Source of the DNA: Reinekea marina | Lineage (GTDB): Bacteria; Pseudomonadota; Gammaproteobacteria; Pseudomonadales; Natronospirillaceae | Assembly (NCBI RefSeq): GCF_030409715.1 | Contig: NZ_JAUFQI010000001.1 | Location: 2,778,501 to 2,842,500, forward strand | DNA: 64,000 nucleotides | Reading direction: 5' to 3' | Shown here: positions 9,671-19,336 of the stretch, piece by piece | Layout: each line of letters begins with the position of its first letter | How positions within the stretch are numbered: position 1 is the stretch's first letter | Made by a program: the position numbers and the translations under genes | Notes under the pieces: model-generated | What the model was told of the DNA's origin: nothing | Databases searched by the model: none | What the model saw: the letters and a program-made list of their open reading frames with translations, nothing else

Positions 9671-10276
9671 TTAAATAGCTTTCAATGCAGCGCGAATAAT
9701 TTCTTCTGAGCTCATGCCGTCTAAGGCTACTTTTTCAACGGCTTTAGTGGCCTGCGCTGGCTTATAGCCTAATGCCAATAAGGCACTTTCGGCATCAGCT
9801 AATGCATCGTGACGCTCTACACGTGCCACTTGAGCCTCTAATGGCGTCATAAGTGCTTCGCCTGCTGAGCCCAATGCGGCTAGTTTATCTTTCATTTCAA
9901 CAATTAATCGCTCGGCTGTCTTTTTGCCAACACCCGGGATTTTAACCAGACCACCGGGGTCTTGATCTTGAATGCACTGGATAAAGCGCGGTGTTTCCAT
10001 GCCACTTAAAATAGCTAAAGCTAGTTTTGGCCCCACACCACTGATTTTTATGAGCGTACGAAAAAGCGTGCGCTCTTGTTGCGTGTTGAAGCCGTACAAA
10101 ACATGAGCGTCTTCGCGCACGGCAAGGTGGGTATGTAGGACGACGCTTTCGCCCACGTGTGGCAGTGCAAACGCTGTTGAAAGCGGTGCTTTTATGTCAT
10201 ACCCGACGCCGTGTACATCGACCAAAAGGTCAGGCGCTTTGTTTTCAATGAGAATGCCAGAGATTCGACCTATCAT
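9671..10276 (-). CDS. ruvA: Holliday junction DNA-binding protein RuvA
   Basis: Tetrameric protein that binds the four-way junction and loads RuvB. The OB-fold domain begins MIGRISGILIENK. Two helix-hairpin-helix motifs are visible in LIKISGVGPKLALAILSG and LVKIPGVGKKTAERL, and a C-terminal domain III contacts RuvB. The reading frame extends 23 codons further upstream, but the family always starts MIGR, and the ATG at 10276 overlaps the preceding stop as ATGA. I therefore chose it, giving 201 aa. Confidence 0.96.
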   Translation of the reverse strand: MIGRISGILIENKAPDLLVDVHGVGYDIKAPLSTAFALPHVGESVVLHTHLAVREDAHVLYGFNTQQERTLFRTLIKISGVGPKLALAILSGMETPRFIQCIQDQDPGGLVKIPGVGKKTAERLIVEMKDKLAALGSAGEALMTPLEAQVARVERHDALADAESALLALGYKPAQATKAVEKVALDGMSSEEIIRAALKAI

Positions 10277-10917
10277 AGTTCCCTCGGATGATTTTCTTTT
10301 CGATACGATGCTGTGTTTAAGAATGCGGGTAATGACAAGCGCCATTTAATGGCCGCAAAGCGAATAATGATGACGATGTTTAGCCCAATTAATGCCGCTA
10401 AGCTCATCGACATCCCTAATTTTTGAGCATAATACACCCAAATTGCGCCTGTTAAGGATGCTGTAGCATACACATCCCGGCGAAAGATAAGCGGAATTTC
10501 ATTGGCCATAATATCGCGAATAATGCCGCCGAAAATCCCCGACAACATACCCATCATGATGACAATAAGCCCTGGCAGCTCCATCGCTATCGCAGCTTGT
10601 GTGCCACTCACGGTAAATGCTGCGAGACCAATGGCATCAGCATAGAGCATCATCTGAAAGGGAACTCGGATAAATTTAGCCAAAACAAACATAGCAAAAC
10701 CAGAAACTAAGGCGGTATAAGCCAGGGTTAAATCACCGATCCAAGCCAAGGGCGATACATCGAGCAACAAATCTCGAAGTGTGCCCCCGCCAAGTGCGGA
10801 CACAAAAGACAGCACCAGAACGCCGAACAAATCAAAACGATTTCGCGCGGCTTCTATGGCCCCAGCCATAGCAAATACGGCCACTCCAAATAGATCAATC
10901 CAATATAGTACGGTCAT
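10273..10917 (-). CDS. TRIC-type cation channel family membrane protein (YicG-like)
   Basis: Seven-helix membrane protein of the trimeric intracellular cation (TRIC) family, formerly UPF0126. Two homologous halves are visible with paired glycine motifs: SALGGGTLRDLLLD (about 40-53) and MLSGIFGGIIRDIMANE (about 121-137). These are the kinked-helix GGG..RD signatures of the family, whose bacterial members conduct monovalent cations such as potassium. At 214 aa it has family length. It sits between ruvC (TAATG overlap) and ruvA (ATGA overlap), so it is translationally coupled to DNA-repair genes, an unexpected place. A functional link is not shown. Confidence 0.88.
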   Translation of the reverse strand: MTVLYWIDLFGVAVFAMAGAIEAARNRFDLFGVLVLSFVSALGGGTLRDLLLDVSPLAWIGDLTLAYTALVSGFAMFVLAKFIRVPFQMMLYADAIGLAAFTVSGTQAAIAMELPGLIVIMMGMLSGIFGGIIRDIMANEIPLIFRRDVYATASLTGAIWVYYAQKLGMSMSLAALIGLNIVIIIRFAAIKWRLSLPAFLNTASYRKENHPREL

Positions 10918-11438
10918 TAGACCACTCTTCCTCTGCGCGAGTGGCTGGCACCCGCTATGTTGACTAATCCTGCATGGTTATAGACATGACACAGGGCTAT
11001 GGCTAACGCATCAGCCGCATCTTCCTGTGGTACACCAGGCAGCTTTAAAATAGATTGCACCATATAGCCCACCTGTTCTTTATTGGCATTGCCGTTTCCG
11101 GCAACGGACTGCTTTACTTTACGGGCGGCATATTCGTAGACTTCTAATTTGGCTTGAGTGGCGGCAATTATTGCAGCCCCTCTTGCCTGACCTAATTTGA
11201 TAGCCGCATCGGGACCTTTGCCCAAAAACACCTGCTCAATGGCAAAACTCTGAGGGCAATGCTCTTCAATTATTTGCGTGATGCTTTCAAATATTAAATT
11301 CAAACGTGCCGCTAAATCGGGTTCTTTGTGCAGCCTAATAACACCACTAGTGACATAGGTCGCCTTTTGGCCTACCTGGTTAATAATTCCAAACCCAGTT
11401 TTACGTGACCCGGGGTCTATGCCTAAAATGAGTGCCAT
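10917..11438 (-). CDS. ruvC: crossover junction endodeoxyribonuclease RuvC
   Basis: Dimeric RNase H-fold resolvase that cuts Holliday junctions. It shows the first catalytic aspartate in [13 protein letters not shown] (residue 7), the acidic residue in [23 protein letters not shown], and the C-terminal pair in [14 protein letters not shown]. At 173 aa it has normal length. It begins 6 nt after the yebC stop, as in many gammaproteobacteria. Confidence 0.97.
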   Translation of the reverse strand: MALILGIDPGSRKTGFGIINQVGQKATYVTSGVIRLHKEPDLAARLNLIFESITQIIEEHCPQSFAIEQVFLGKGPDAAIKLGQARGAAIIAATQAKLEVYEYAARKVKQSVAGNGNANKEQVGYMVQSILKLPGVPQEDAADALAIALCHVYNHAGLVNIAGASHSRRGRVV

Positions 11439-11444
11439 ATATGT

Positions 11445-12170
11445 TTATTCGCTTTCAACAAACGAAGCGTTGGTATAGACCGCTTGCACATCATCAAGAT
11501 CTTCAAGCATGTCGATCAGCTTTTGAACTTGCTCGGCTTGCTCTCCCTTCACCTCGGCTTCTGTGCTCGGTAACATGGTCACTTCTCCCTCGGGCTCGTA
11601 ACCTGCGGCAATAAGTGCCTGCTTAACCACAAGAAACTCTGTTTGCCCTGTACGAACTTCAAAGCTGCCATCGTCATTGCTTATGACATCTTCAGCCCCG
11701 GCTTCTAAAGCGACCTCCATGATGGCGTCTTCGTCGCCCTTTTCAATGAAGAGCTGGCCGGCGGTTTCAAACAAAAATGCGACAGACCCATCAGTGCCTA
11801 AATTGCCATTACTCTTTGTAAACGCGTGCCTAACATCTCCGACGGTTCTATTTTTATTATCTGATAAACACTTAACATATACAGCGACTCCGCCAACGCC
11901 ATAACCTTCATAGGTCATCACTTCATAAGCGTCGCCTTCCATATTGCCCGCGCCCCGAGCAATTGCTTTCTCAATCGTGTCACGCTTCATATTTGCAGTT
12001 AATGCTTTATCAATGACGCTGCGCAACGTTGGGTTGTCTTCAGGATTAGGCCCACCTTGCCGAGCGGCGACCACCAGCTCACGAATCAGTTTGGTGAATA
12101 TTTTACCGCGTTTGGCATCTTGTGCCGCTTTACGATGACGTATGTTTGCCCATTTACTGTGACCGGCCAC
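11445..12170 (-). CDS. yebC: YebC/PmpR/TACO1-family protein
   Basis: Conserved protein beginning [17 protein letters not shown], the family hallmark. YebC-type proteins have been described as transcription regulators (PmpR) and as translation factors that relieve stalling at proline runs. Which applies here cannot be read from sequence. At 241 aa it has normal length. The start is GTG behind GAGGA. It heads the yebC-ruvC-TRIC-ruvA-ruvB run, and its 280-bp upstream gap contains a palindrome at 12271-12290. Confidence 0.95.
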   Translation of the reverse strand: MAGHSKWANIRHRKAAQDAKRGKIFTKLIRELVVAARQGGPNPEDNPTLRSVIDKALTANMKRDTIEKAIARGAGNMEGDAYEVMTYEGYGVGGVAVYVKCLSDNKNRTVGDVRHAFTKSNGNLGTDGSVAFLFETAGQLFIEKGDEDAIMEVALEAGAEDVISNDDGSFEVRTGQTEFLVVKQALIAAGYEPEGEVTMLPSTEAEVKGEQAEQVQKLIDMLEDLDDVQAVYTNASFVESE

Positions 12171-12270
12171 GATGTTTTCCTCGTTTTTTTTGCCTATTTT
12201 TGGGGTGCTTGGTTTAAAGTGGTGGTAAGCCTTTAAAAAGGACGCTGTGAACCCCTCCTTGGGCGCTCAA

Positions 12271-12290
12271 AGATGACATCCATGTCATCT
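12271..12290. promoter_or_regulatory. 20-bp near-perfect palindrome upstream of yebC
   Basis: Arms AGATGACAT (12271-12279) and ATGTCATCT (12282-12290) are separated by 2 nt. The site lies about 100 bp upstream of the yebC start, in the yebC-aspS gap. The length and symmetry fit a dimeric repressor operator. It could also form a hairpin in RNA, but no T run follows. The regulator is unknown. Confidence 0.4.
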
Positions 12291-12385
12291 CATGCCTTTA
12301 TATAGCCTCACCACCACGTATTCATCTAGTCGAGTGCTCAACTTTTATTAAGAGGTATAAAGTTGCGCTTAAAACTATACTGTCT

Positions 12386-12418
12386 TAAATAACAACGCCC
12401 GATGCAAGTCGGGCGTTG
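12386..12418 (-). terminator. Rho-independent terminator after aspS
   Basis: A perfect 10-bp GC-rich stem, CAACGCCCGA (12393-12402) with TCGGGCGTTG (12409-12418), has a 6-nt loop and is followed on the minus strand by TTATTTAAG. It lies about 33 bp past the aspS stop and separates aspS from yebC. Confidence 0.75.
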
Positions 12419-12450
12419 AGTTTAGCTATTGAGTTAGCAATGTTACTTGC

Positions 12451-14223
12451 TTAGCTTTCCGCGGCGGGCTTACGGACTCGAATACTGAGTTCTTTTAATT
12501 GCTCCGCTTCAACTTGGCCTGGAGCCTGTGTCATAACACAAGCCGCTGACTGTGTTTTCGGGAAGGCAATCACTTCACGGATTGATTCTGAGTTTGTCAT
12601 CAACATAACCAGTCGATCTAAACCGAATGCTAAACCACCGTGTGGAGGTGCACCAAACTGTAGGGCATCTAATAAGAAGCCAAATTTCTCTTGTTGCTCT
12701 TCTTTACTGATTTTCAGTACATCGAACACGGTATTTTGCATGTCTTGGTCGTGAATACGAATAGACCCACCGCCCAATTCAACACCGTTCAATACCATGT
12801 CGTATGCTCGAGACAACGCTGTATCTGGGTTTGCAACGAGCTCTTCAGGAGAACAAGATGGCATGGTGAATGGGTGATGCAATGCCGTTAGGTTGCCTTG
12901 GCTGTTTTCTTCGAACATTGGGAAGTCGACCACCCATAAAGGCGCCCACTCTTTGGTGTAAAGATTCATGTCTTCGCCAATCTTACAACGCAATGCACCG
13001 AGCGCATCGTTTACGATGTTAGCTTTATCGGCACCGAAGAAAATTAAATCACCGTCCTGGGCATCTAAGCGCTCAAGCAAGGCTTTGCGAACGTCTACCG
13101 GTAAGAATTTAACGATAGGAGATTGCAAACCTTCTTCTAAATCGGCTTTATTATTTACTTTAATGTACGCTAAGCCCTTTGCACCGTAGATGCTAACAAA
13201 CTTGGTGTAATCGTCTATTTGCTTACGCGTTAGACTGTTTCCACCTGGTACTTTTAATGCAGCGACTCGACCTTTAGGGTCGGTAGCTGGACCTGAGAAT
13301 ACTTTGAATTCAACGCCGGCCATTAAATCGTTTACAGAGACCAACTCTAATGGGATACGAAGGTCTGGTTTGTCGCTGCCGTATTTTTCCATGGCTTCAG
13401 AGAAAGGCATTTGCTCAAAATCGCCAAATTCAACATCAAGAACGTTTTTGAATAATTCACGCACCATGGTTTCAGTAATGCCCATGATACCTTCTTCATC
13501 CATAAACGATGTTTCGATATCGATCTGAGTGAATTCTGGCTGACGATCGGCACGTAGGTCTTCATCGCGGAAACATTTGGCGATTTGATAGTAACGGTCA
13601 AAGCCTGACACCATTAAAAGCTGTTTAAATAGCTGAGGTGATTGCGGCAACGCAAAGAAAGAACCAGGGTGAGTACGTGAAGGAACCAAGTAGTCACGAG
13701 CACCTTCTGGTGTAGCGCGGTTTAAGATCGGCGTTTCGATATCGATAAAGCCTTGATCTTCTAAGCTGCGACGAATAGCCGAGGTAATTTTACTGCGCAA
13801 AATAAGCTTTTGCTGCATCTCTGGGCGGCGTAAATCTATATAGCGATACTTTAAGCGGGTATCTTCGCCCACACCAGAATACTCATCTAGAGGAAACGGC
13901 GGTGTTGCTGCTTTATTAAGCACCTTAATTTCGCGACCTAGCATTTCTACTTCGCCAGTTCGCATGTTTTTGTTAATTGTCCCTTCTGGGCGCGCTCGAA
14001 CGAGACCGGTGATTTCAACGACATATTCACTGCGGACTTTATCAGCCGTATTAAAACTGGCTTCAGCATCTGGATCAAAAACAACCTGCATCAACCCTTC
14101 ACGGTCTCGCACGTCTAAAAATATCACACCACCGTGATCACGGCGACGATGGACCCAACCAGAAATGGTTACAGTTTGATCAATATATGAGCTATCTAAA
14201 GCTCCACAGTACTGGCTACGCAT
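12451..14223 (-). CDS. aspS: aspartyl-tRNA synthetase AspS
   Basis: Class IIb aminoacyl-tRNA synthetase. The N-terminal OB-fold anticodon-binding domain (1-110) carries [19 protein letters not shown], followed by class II motif 2 ([18 protein letters not shown]), a bacterial GAD insertion (about 285-420), and motif 3 ([13 protein letters not shown]) near the C-terminus. At 590 aa it has bacterial length. It is monocistronic with its own terminator. Its cognate tRNA-Asp genes are present in multiple copies at 36.4-37.3 kb. Confidence 0.98.
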   Translation of the reverse strand: MRSQYCGALDSSYIDQTVTISGWVHRRRDHGGVIFLDVRDREGLMQVVFDPDAEASFNTADKVRSEYVVEITGLVRARPEGTINKNMRTGEVEMLGREIKVLNKAATPPFPLDEYSGVGEDTRLKYRYIDLRRPEMQQKLILRSKITSAIRRSLEDQGFIDIETPILNRATPEGARDYLVPSRTHPGSFFALPQSPQLFKQLLMVSGFDRYYQIAKCFRDEDLRADRQPEFTQIDIETSFMDEEGIMGITETMVRELFKNVLDVEFGDFEQMPFSEAMEKYGSDKPDLRIPLELVSVNDLMAGVEFKVFSGPATDPKGRVAALKVPGGNSLTRKQIDDYTKFVSIYGAKGLAYIKVNNKADLEEGLQSPIVKFLPVDVRKALLERLDAQDGDLIFFGADKANIVNDALGALRCKIGEDMNLYTKEWAPLWVVDFPMFEENSQGNLTALHHPFTMPSCSPEELVANPDTALSRAYDMVLNGVELGGGSIRIHDQDMQNTVFDVLKISKEEQQEKFGFLLDALQFGAPPHGGLAFGLDRLVMLMTNSESIREVIAFPKTQSAACVMTQAPGQVEAEQLKELSIRVRKPAAES

Positions 14224-14351
14224 GGATTATCCCGATTCAGTTTCTATTCGCAAAGGTCGGCTATTATACGGGAAAAAATAAAAGAATTAACCCGATTAAT
14301 GAATGATGTAAGATATAACTGTTTGATTTTATTAAATATGGCTCATTTTTT

Positions 14352-14924
14352 ATGAATCTAAGTCTAAAAATAGCTCTTGCTGGCCTTTTGTGGGTAGTAA
14401 TGTCTCCAGCATTTACTATGGCTGACAGCAATGAAGGTGTTGCGAATGCTCTTAAATCGGCATTAGAGCAAAGTACTTCCTTTGAAGACCCTTATATGGG
14501 GCAAGTTTGGCTTGCCACCATGTCTCAAAAGCTAGAGCGATGGGTAGAAGACCCTGAAGAACGCATTACGCTGCTCACGAAAATTCATGCCGAAGCCACT
14601 CGAGCCAACTTGGAACCCGGCCTAGTTTTAGCGTTAATCCAGGTAGAAAGCGCTTTCAATGGTTATGCGATTTCTTCAGCAGGGGCACGTGGCATGATGC
14701 AAATTATGCCTTTTTGGAAAAAAGAAATTGGCCGAGAAGATGATAACTTGCTAAATGTCGATACTAATTTAAGGTATGGCACCACTATTTTGGCGCACTA
14801 TATAGAAATTGAAAAAGGCCGTGTTATTCCGGCATTGGCCCGCTATAACGGCAGTAAAGGGCAAACTTGGTACCCAAGGCGGGTTCTCAACTACTGGTAT
14901 AAATATTGGCGATTCGATGATTAA
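14352..14924 (+). CDS. lytic transglycosylase, SLT domain
   Basis: Small periplasmic lytic transglycosylase that would cleave the MurNAc-GlcNAc bond in peptidoglycan. The signal peptide covers about 1-24. An SLT goose-type lysozyme domain (about 80-185) carries the catalytic glutamate in LALIQVESAFNGYAISSAGA and the GMMQIMP motif, then RYNGSKGQTWYPRRVLNYW. At 190 aa it is essentially a stand-alone catalytic domain. The 3' end overlaps convergent acyP by 4 bp. No strong ribosome-binding site precedes the chosen ATG. Confidence 0.9.
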   Translation: MNLSLKIALAGLLWVVMSPAFTMADSNEGVANALKSALEQSTSFEDPYMGQVWLATMSQKLERWVEDPEERITLLTKIHAEATRANLEPGLVLALIQVESAFNGYAISSAGARGMMQIMPFWKKEIGREDDNLLNVDTNLRYGTTILAHYIEIEKGRVIPALARYNGSKGQTWYPRRVLNYWYKYWRFDD

Positions 14925-15190
14925 CCAATCATGAACCCTGGTTTTTCCTCGGCCTTACAGGGTTCTACATCGACCCCAGCAACCACTGAAAAGCGTGGAC
15001 CTTGGTTTAAAGCTTCTATCATTTTTGACAAAGCTTGCTCCTGACCCGTCACCAACACCTCTACTCGACCATCGGGTAAGTTTACAGCATAACCTGTCAG
15101 CCCAAATTGCTTGGCCATCTTCTTACAAAACAAGCGATACCCTACCCCTTGAACTTTACCATAAACCGAAGCTTTCAATGTTTGTTGCAT
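14921..15190 (-). CDS. acyP: acylphosphatase
   Basis: Small alpha/beta enzyme hydrolysing acyl-phosphates. Signature 1 is YGKVQGVGYR, with catalytic Arg18. Signature 2 is GYAVNLPDGRVEV, with catalytic Asn at about residue 38. At 89 aa it is full length. It is convergent with the transglycosylase. Physiological substrates of bacterial acylphosphatases remain unclear. Confidence 0.95.
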   Translation of the reverse strand: MQQTLKASVYGKVQGVGYRLFCKKMAKQFGLTGYAVNLPDGRVEVLVTGQEQALSKMIEALNQGPRFSVVAGVDVEPCKAEEKPGFMIG

Positions 15191-15410
15191 TTATTCAATC
15201 CCTTAAATTAGCGACATGAGCATACCAGCAGACTTAAGAATCGCCAAAATCTTCAGCTATAAATCGGCCACACCCCACACTTTGAATAAAAACAGTGATC
15301 CAAACGTGACTCAGTTCACAGTACAGACATCACATGCTTCACACTTTTGAAAACCGACTACTTTAATAATGAACAAAGGGCGAAGTATTTCAACATGGAG
15401 GGGAAGGCTC

Positions 15411-16880
15411 ATGAGTATTGCATCTCTCAGACTGACGCTACCTGAACAAAATTTACATTTTAGTCGCGAAACGGCCGCTATGTATCGTGATGTTTTGGTC
15501 AATCAGGTTTTAAATTCTGGTGATTTTGAGCAACAGCTTGAAAAAATTACGATCAGCTTGAGCAACCTTAATCGGATGTCTCTGGATGGAGATACTCGCC
15601 TTTCATTAACAGAGAGCTTGATTAACCAATATTTGACGTTTATGAAACACGTCCGTACGGGTGATTTATCTCTAAAGGAACAATCAGCCTCTGGTCTTAC
15701 AGAACTGAATCGCGAGTTTGCATTTGCTACTAAACTTTTACTGCGAGACGCGGTATCTCACTCCAAAGAAGAACTGGCAAACTTTGTTTATTGGGTGGTA
15801 AGCGCCATCAGCGAACAACTGCAAGACTATAGCGTTACCAGAAGAAACCAGCCAGAAGGTTTGTGGGCAGAGCTTAATCGAATTTATCAATTTGCGGAGT
15901 CTCGCTATTTAACAGATTTTCACAACAACAAGCCCGACAAACGAGATATTGAAAGCCGCTACAAACAAGCCTTACTCTTTCAAGCCGCTCAACCGCATCA
16001 TTTAAACGACAAAGAGCAAATTCTGCTCAATGCTTATTTGACGAAATGGGCCTTTAGATCACACTTGCGCCACCAAGAGTCACGCGAGTTCAATTCGCGC
16101 TATTTTTATGTGGATCTCGACTCTCCAAAAGGCGCGGTTTCCTCGCGCAGCATTGAAGGCGTTGCTAACGGTGAGAGCATCAGAGCGCTCAACCCACTTC
16201 CCATCATTGAGCAGGTAAGATTGCATATGAGCCAGCTGCGTAAATCAATGTCGGCCGATAAAATCGGTTTTCAACCCAACACTGATAATATCGATGCCTT
16301 TATGACGCTCAAAAAAGTGCTGTTATCGTGGAAACAAGAGTCGACACGCCGTTTTGAACGAGCCTCTTGTGCGGTCAACGCTCGAACGGCGGTTGGACTG
16401 AACAACATCCACCATTATTTACGCTCTCCAAGATCTTACTCGGAGAGCCTAATTAACAGCTCAACCGTGAATATGAGCAAAACTGGAGCGTGTGTGAAAC
16501 TAGAATCTGCAAACTCTGGTTTGGAGTTATCCGTTGGCGATGTGGTCATGCATAAACACGCCAATGAGAGCAATGGTCGATTAGCGGTTGTTCGGTGGCT
16601 GCAACGTGCAGGCATGTCTATATTATTCGGCGTTGAATACATTGTCGGTAATTTGCAGCCGGTAACAATTCGAGTGCAAGATAAAATTGCTGAAGCATTA
16701 CTCATTTCTACATCTGATAACGATTCGTTAATAACCCACAAAGGATACTGCGCCAGTAATACGCCGGTGCGTCTAAAAAGTGTCCGCCACAATTTATCAC
16801 TCGATGCTCGAGTTCAAGCGCTCATTCAGCGAGGTCAACACGTTGATCAAATTCGCCTGAAACGGAGCCAAATGGCCTAA
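15411..16880 (+). CDS. PilZ-like domain protein of unknown role
   Basis: I do not recognise the full-length family. With the ATG at 15411, preceded by GGAGGGGA, the product is 489 aa. An upstream ATG at 15369 would add 14 residues but has no ribosome-binding site. The first 250 residues are mostly helical with no obvious motif. Near residue 310 is RRFER and some 40 residues later NMSKTGACVKL, matching the RxxxR and (D/N)xSxxG pattern of cyclic-di-GMP-binding PilZ domains. No signal peptide or membrane helix is seen, so it is probably cytoplasmic. It lies upstream of ccoN on the same strand, but 224 bp and a possible hairpin separate them. Confidence 0.6.
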   Translation: MSIASLRLTLPEQNLHFSRETAAMYRDVLVNQVLNSGDFEQQLEKITISLSNLNRMSLDGDTRLSLTESLINQYLTFMKHVRTGDLSLKEQSASGLTELNREFAFATKLLLRDAVSHSKEELANFVYWVVSAISEQLQDYSVTRRNQPEGLWAELNRIYQFAESRYLTDFHNNKPDKRDIESRYKQALLFQAAQPHHLNDKEQILLNAYLTKWAFRSHLRHQESREFNSRYFYVDLDSPKGAVSSRSIEGVANGESIRALNPLPIIEQVRLHMSQLRKSMSADKIGFQPNTDNIDAFMTLKKVLLSWKQESTRRFERASCAVNARTAVGLNNIHHYLRSPRSYSESLINSSTVNMSKTGACVKLESANSGLELSVGDVVMHKHANESNGRLAVVRWLQRAGMSILFGVEYIVGNLQPVTIRVQDKIAEALLISTSDNDSLITHKGYCASNTPVRLKSVRHNLSLDARVQALIQRGQHVDQIRLKRSQMA

Positions 16881-16912
16881 CCTTTTATTAGTATCCTAAA
16901 TATTCAAAATAG

Positions 16913-16944
16913 CGTCTTTCCATTGTAAACCGATTGGAAAGGCG
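16913..16944 (+). terminator. possible terminator hairpin after the PilZ-like gene
   Basis: CGTCTTTCCA (16913-16922) pairs with TGGAAAGGCG (16935-16944) over ten positions including one G-T wobble, loop 12 nt. What follows (TGTTGTATCT) is only moderately T-rich, so termination is uncertain. Confidence 0.35.
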
Positions 16945-17012
16945 TGTTGTATCTACTACAATTAGCGCTAGAACGCCTATTCTTATGTTGTAAATGCTTA
17001 TTCTAGAAAAGA

Positions 17013-17026
17013 TTGACCTAAGTCAT
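17013..17026 (+). promoter_or_regulatory. putative FNR/ANR box of the ccoNOQP operon
   Basis: TTGAC-CTAA-GTCAT, centred at 17019.5 and 85 bp before ccoN, matches the FNR/ANR consensus TTGAT-N4-ATCAA at 7 of 10 positions. A -10-like CATACT at 17050-17055 would place the box near -41.5, the class II activator position. An FNR/ANR gene lies 10 kb downstream. Microaerobic induction of cbb3 genes by FNR/ANR is well established in relatives. The match here is imperfect. Confidence 0.5.
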
Positions 17027-17104
17027 TTGCAATAACCTTACACTATAAGCATACTGGCGCCGTTTTTTTTACCCTTCCCTTTTCAAACGATCGGAAACGT
17101 ATCA

Positions 17105-18544
17105 ATGAGCAATGTATTAAACTCGTCCCAAGTACAGGAAACTTACAACTATAAAGTAGTTCGTCAGTTTTCTATTATGACGGTCATCTGGGGTGTCATC
17201 GGCATGTTAGTCGGTGTCATAATTGCTGCCCAAATGGCTTTTCCTGAATTAAATTTTGGACCCTATTTTCACTTTGGGCGACTCCGACCATTACACACGA
17301 ACGCTGTTATCTTTGCCTTTGGCGGCTGTGCTTTAATGGCCACTTCATATTACGTTGTTCAACGTACCTCTCAAGCACGTTTAGCTTTTGGACCTTTAGC
17401 CAGCTTTACCTTTTGGGGTTGGCAAGCCGTTATCGTAAGCGCTGTCGTTACACTGCCTTTAGGATTAACTTCTTCTAAAGAATACGCCGAGCTAATTTGG
17501 CCTATCGACATTTTAATTGCGCTTGTGTGGGTGTCTTATCTCATTGTCTTTGCGGGCACCGTTATGCGTCGCAAAATGCCTCATATTTATGTTGGTAACT
17601 GGTTTTACCTTGGCTTTATTATCACAGTTGCTGTGCTACACATTGTTAACAGTGCCGCGTTACCGGTTAGCGCGACTCAAGCTTATTCTGCCTACGCCGG
17701 CACCATGGATGCAATGGTACAGTGGTGGTACGGCCACAATGCCGTTGGTTTCTTTTTAACCGCAGGCTTCTTAGGCATGATGTACTACTATGTCCCTAAG
17801 CAAGCTGAAAGACCTATCTATTCTTACCGTTTATCGATAGTTCACTTCTGGGCATTGATCGCTGTTTATATGTGGGCTGGCGGACATCACCTACATTACA
17901 CCTCTTTACCAGACTGGGCACAGAACTTAGGCATGGTTATGTCTCTTATCCTATTAGCGCCAAGCTGGGGCGGTATGATTAACGGTATGATGACTCTATC
18001 TGGGGCTTGGCATAAATTGCGCACCGACCCTATTTTACGTTTCTTAGTTGTTTCACTTTCTTTTTACGGTATGTCTACGTTTGAAGGCCCAATGATGGCC
18101 ATTAAAACGGTGAATGCGTTGTCTCACTATACCGATTGGACCATTGGCCACGTGCATGCTGGCGCGCTTGGTTGGGTTGCCATGATCACCATTGGTGCTA
18201 TGTACCACACCATTCCAAAACTTTGGGGCAAAGACCAAATGTTCAGCGTGGCATTGATTAACGTGCATTTCTGGTTAGCCACCATAGGAACCGTATTGTA
18301 TATCGCTTCTATGTGGGTAAACGGTATTTTGCAAGGCTTAATGTGGCGTGCGATCAACAATGACGGAACCTTGGCTTACAGCTTTGTTCAAGGCGTTGAA
18401 GCCAGCTGGCCAGGGTATGTTGTGCGCTTAATCGGCGGCATCTTATTCTTATCTGGCATGATCTTAATGCTTTACAACGTCTGGAAAACTGTGAAAGACG
18501 GTGTGGAAGAAAAATCACTTAATTCAGCAGTACAAGCGGCCTAG
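17105..18544 (+). CDS. ccoN: cbb3-type cytochrome c oxidase subunit I CcoN
   Basis: Catalytic heme-copper subunit of the high-affinity terminal oxidase. It has about 12 transmembrane helices. Ligands are visible: H64 in RPLHTN (low-spin heme b), H211 in WYGHNAVGF and H261/H262 in AGGHHLHYT (CuB), and H349/H351 in [11 protein letters not shown] (high-spin heme b3 and low-spin heme b). At 479 aa it has standard length. It is the first gene of ccoNOQP. Only one copy of this operon is in the window. Confidence 0.98.
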   Translation: MSNVLNSSQVQETYNYKVVRQFSIMTVIWGVIGMLVGVIIAAQMAFPELNFGPYFHFGRLRPLHTNAVIFAFGGCALMATSYYVVQRTSQARLAFGPLASFTFWGWQAVIVSAVVTLPLGLTSSKEYAELIWPIDILIALVWVSYLIVFAGTVMRRKMPHIYVGNWFYLGFIITVAVLHIVNSAALPVSATQAYSAYAGTMDAMVQWWYGHNAVGFFLTAGFLGMMYYYVPKQAERPIYSYRLSIVHFWALIAVYMWAGGHHLHYTSLPDWAQNLGMVMSLILLAPSWGGMINGMMTLSGAWHKLRTDPILRFLVVSLSFYGMSTFEGPMMAIKTVNALSHYTDWTIGHVHAGALGWVAMITIGAMYHTIPKLWGKDQMFSVALINVHFWLATIGTVLYIASMWVNGILQGLMWRAINNDGTLAYSFVQGVEASWPGYVVRLIGGILFLSGMILMLYNVWKTVKDGVEEKSLNSAVQAA

Positions 18545-18557
18545 GGAGATATAGAAC

Positions 18558-19163
18558 ATGAAACATGAACAGGTCGAAAAAAACGTTGGGTTAATGGCCT
18601 TTTTTATCGCCATTGCCATCAGCTTTGGTGGATTAGTTGAAATTGTTCCGTTGTTTTTCTTAGAAGACACAACGAAACCAGTCCCTGGTTTAAAGCCATT
18701 AACGGCAGTACAGCTTGAAGGGCGTGACATTTATATACGTGAAGGTTGCAGTAACTGCCACTCACAAATGATTCGTCCTTTGCGTGCTGAAGTTGAACGT
18801 TACGGACCTTACAGCCAAGCAGGTGAATCAGTTTATAACCACCCATTTTTATGGGGTTCTAAGCGTACCGGACCAGATTTAGCACGAGTCGGCGGTCGTT
18901 GGTCTGATGAATGGCACCGTTACCACCTTTTCAACCCTCGGTCTGTAGTACCAGAGTCAAACATGCCGGCTTTCCCTTGGCTGTTTGAAAACGAAGTAGA
19001 TGGCTCTAAGACTGCTCAGAAAATGAAAACGCTACAACGTTTGGGCGTGCCTTATACAGAAGATGATATTGCTAAGGCAGAGCAAGAAGCTGACGGCGTT
19101 AAAGAAGTAGAAGCGTTAATAGCTTACCTACAAAATCTTGGCACTGTCATGGCAGGTCAATAA
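18558..19163 (+). CDS. ccoO: cbb3 oxidase subunit II CcoO (monoheme cytochrome c)
   Basis: Membrane-anchored monoheme cytochrome c of the cbb3 oxidase. One N-terminal transmembrane helix (about 12-33) is followed by the heme motif CSNCH (64-68) and the methionine ligand region [11 protein letters not shown]. At 201 aa it has normal length. It starts 13 bp after ccoN with GGGAG upstream. Confidence 0.97.
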   Translation: MKHEQVEKNVGLMAFFIAIAISFGGLVEIVPLFFLEDTTKPVPGLKPLTAVQLEGRDIYIREGCSNCHSQMIRPLRAEVERYGPYSQAGESVYNHPFLWGSKRTGPDLARVGGRWSDEWHRYHLFNPRSVVPESNMPAFPWLFENEVDGSKTAQKMKTLQRLGVPYTEDDIAKAEQEADGVKEVEALIAYLQNLGTVMAGQ

Positions 19164-19165
19164 AA

Positions 19166-19336
19166 ATGGACCTTAATGACTTAAGAGCCCTAGCAACAGT
19201 TTTCACCACTGTTGCTTTTATAATTGTTTTCGTTTGGGCGTACAGCAGTAAAAACAAAGCTCGCTTTGACGAAGCGGCAAATTTGCCATTTGCTGATGAC
19301 CCAGAACAACAGCCCACAAAGGGAGAGAAAGAATGA
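19166..19336 (+). CDS. ccoQ: cbb3 oxidase small subunit CcoQ
   Basis: A 56-codon gene begins 2 nt after the ccoO stop, and its TGA overlaps the ccoP ATG (ATGA). One transmembrane helix (about 9-26, ATVFTTVAFIIVFVWAY) is followed by a charged tail rich in Asp, Glu, Lys and Pro. Size, topology and position between ccoO and ccoP identify CcoQ, which stabilises the CcoP-containing oxidase complex. Confidence 0.92.
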   Translation: MDLNDLRALATVFTTVAFIIVFVWAYSSKNKARFDEAANLPFADDPEQQPTKGEKE

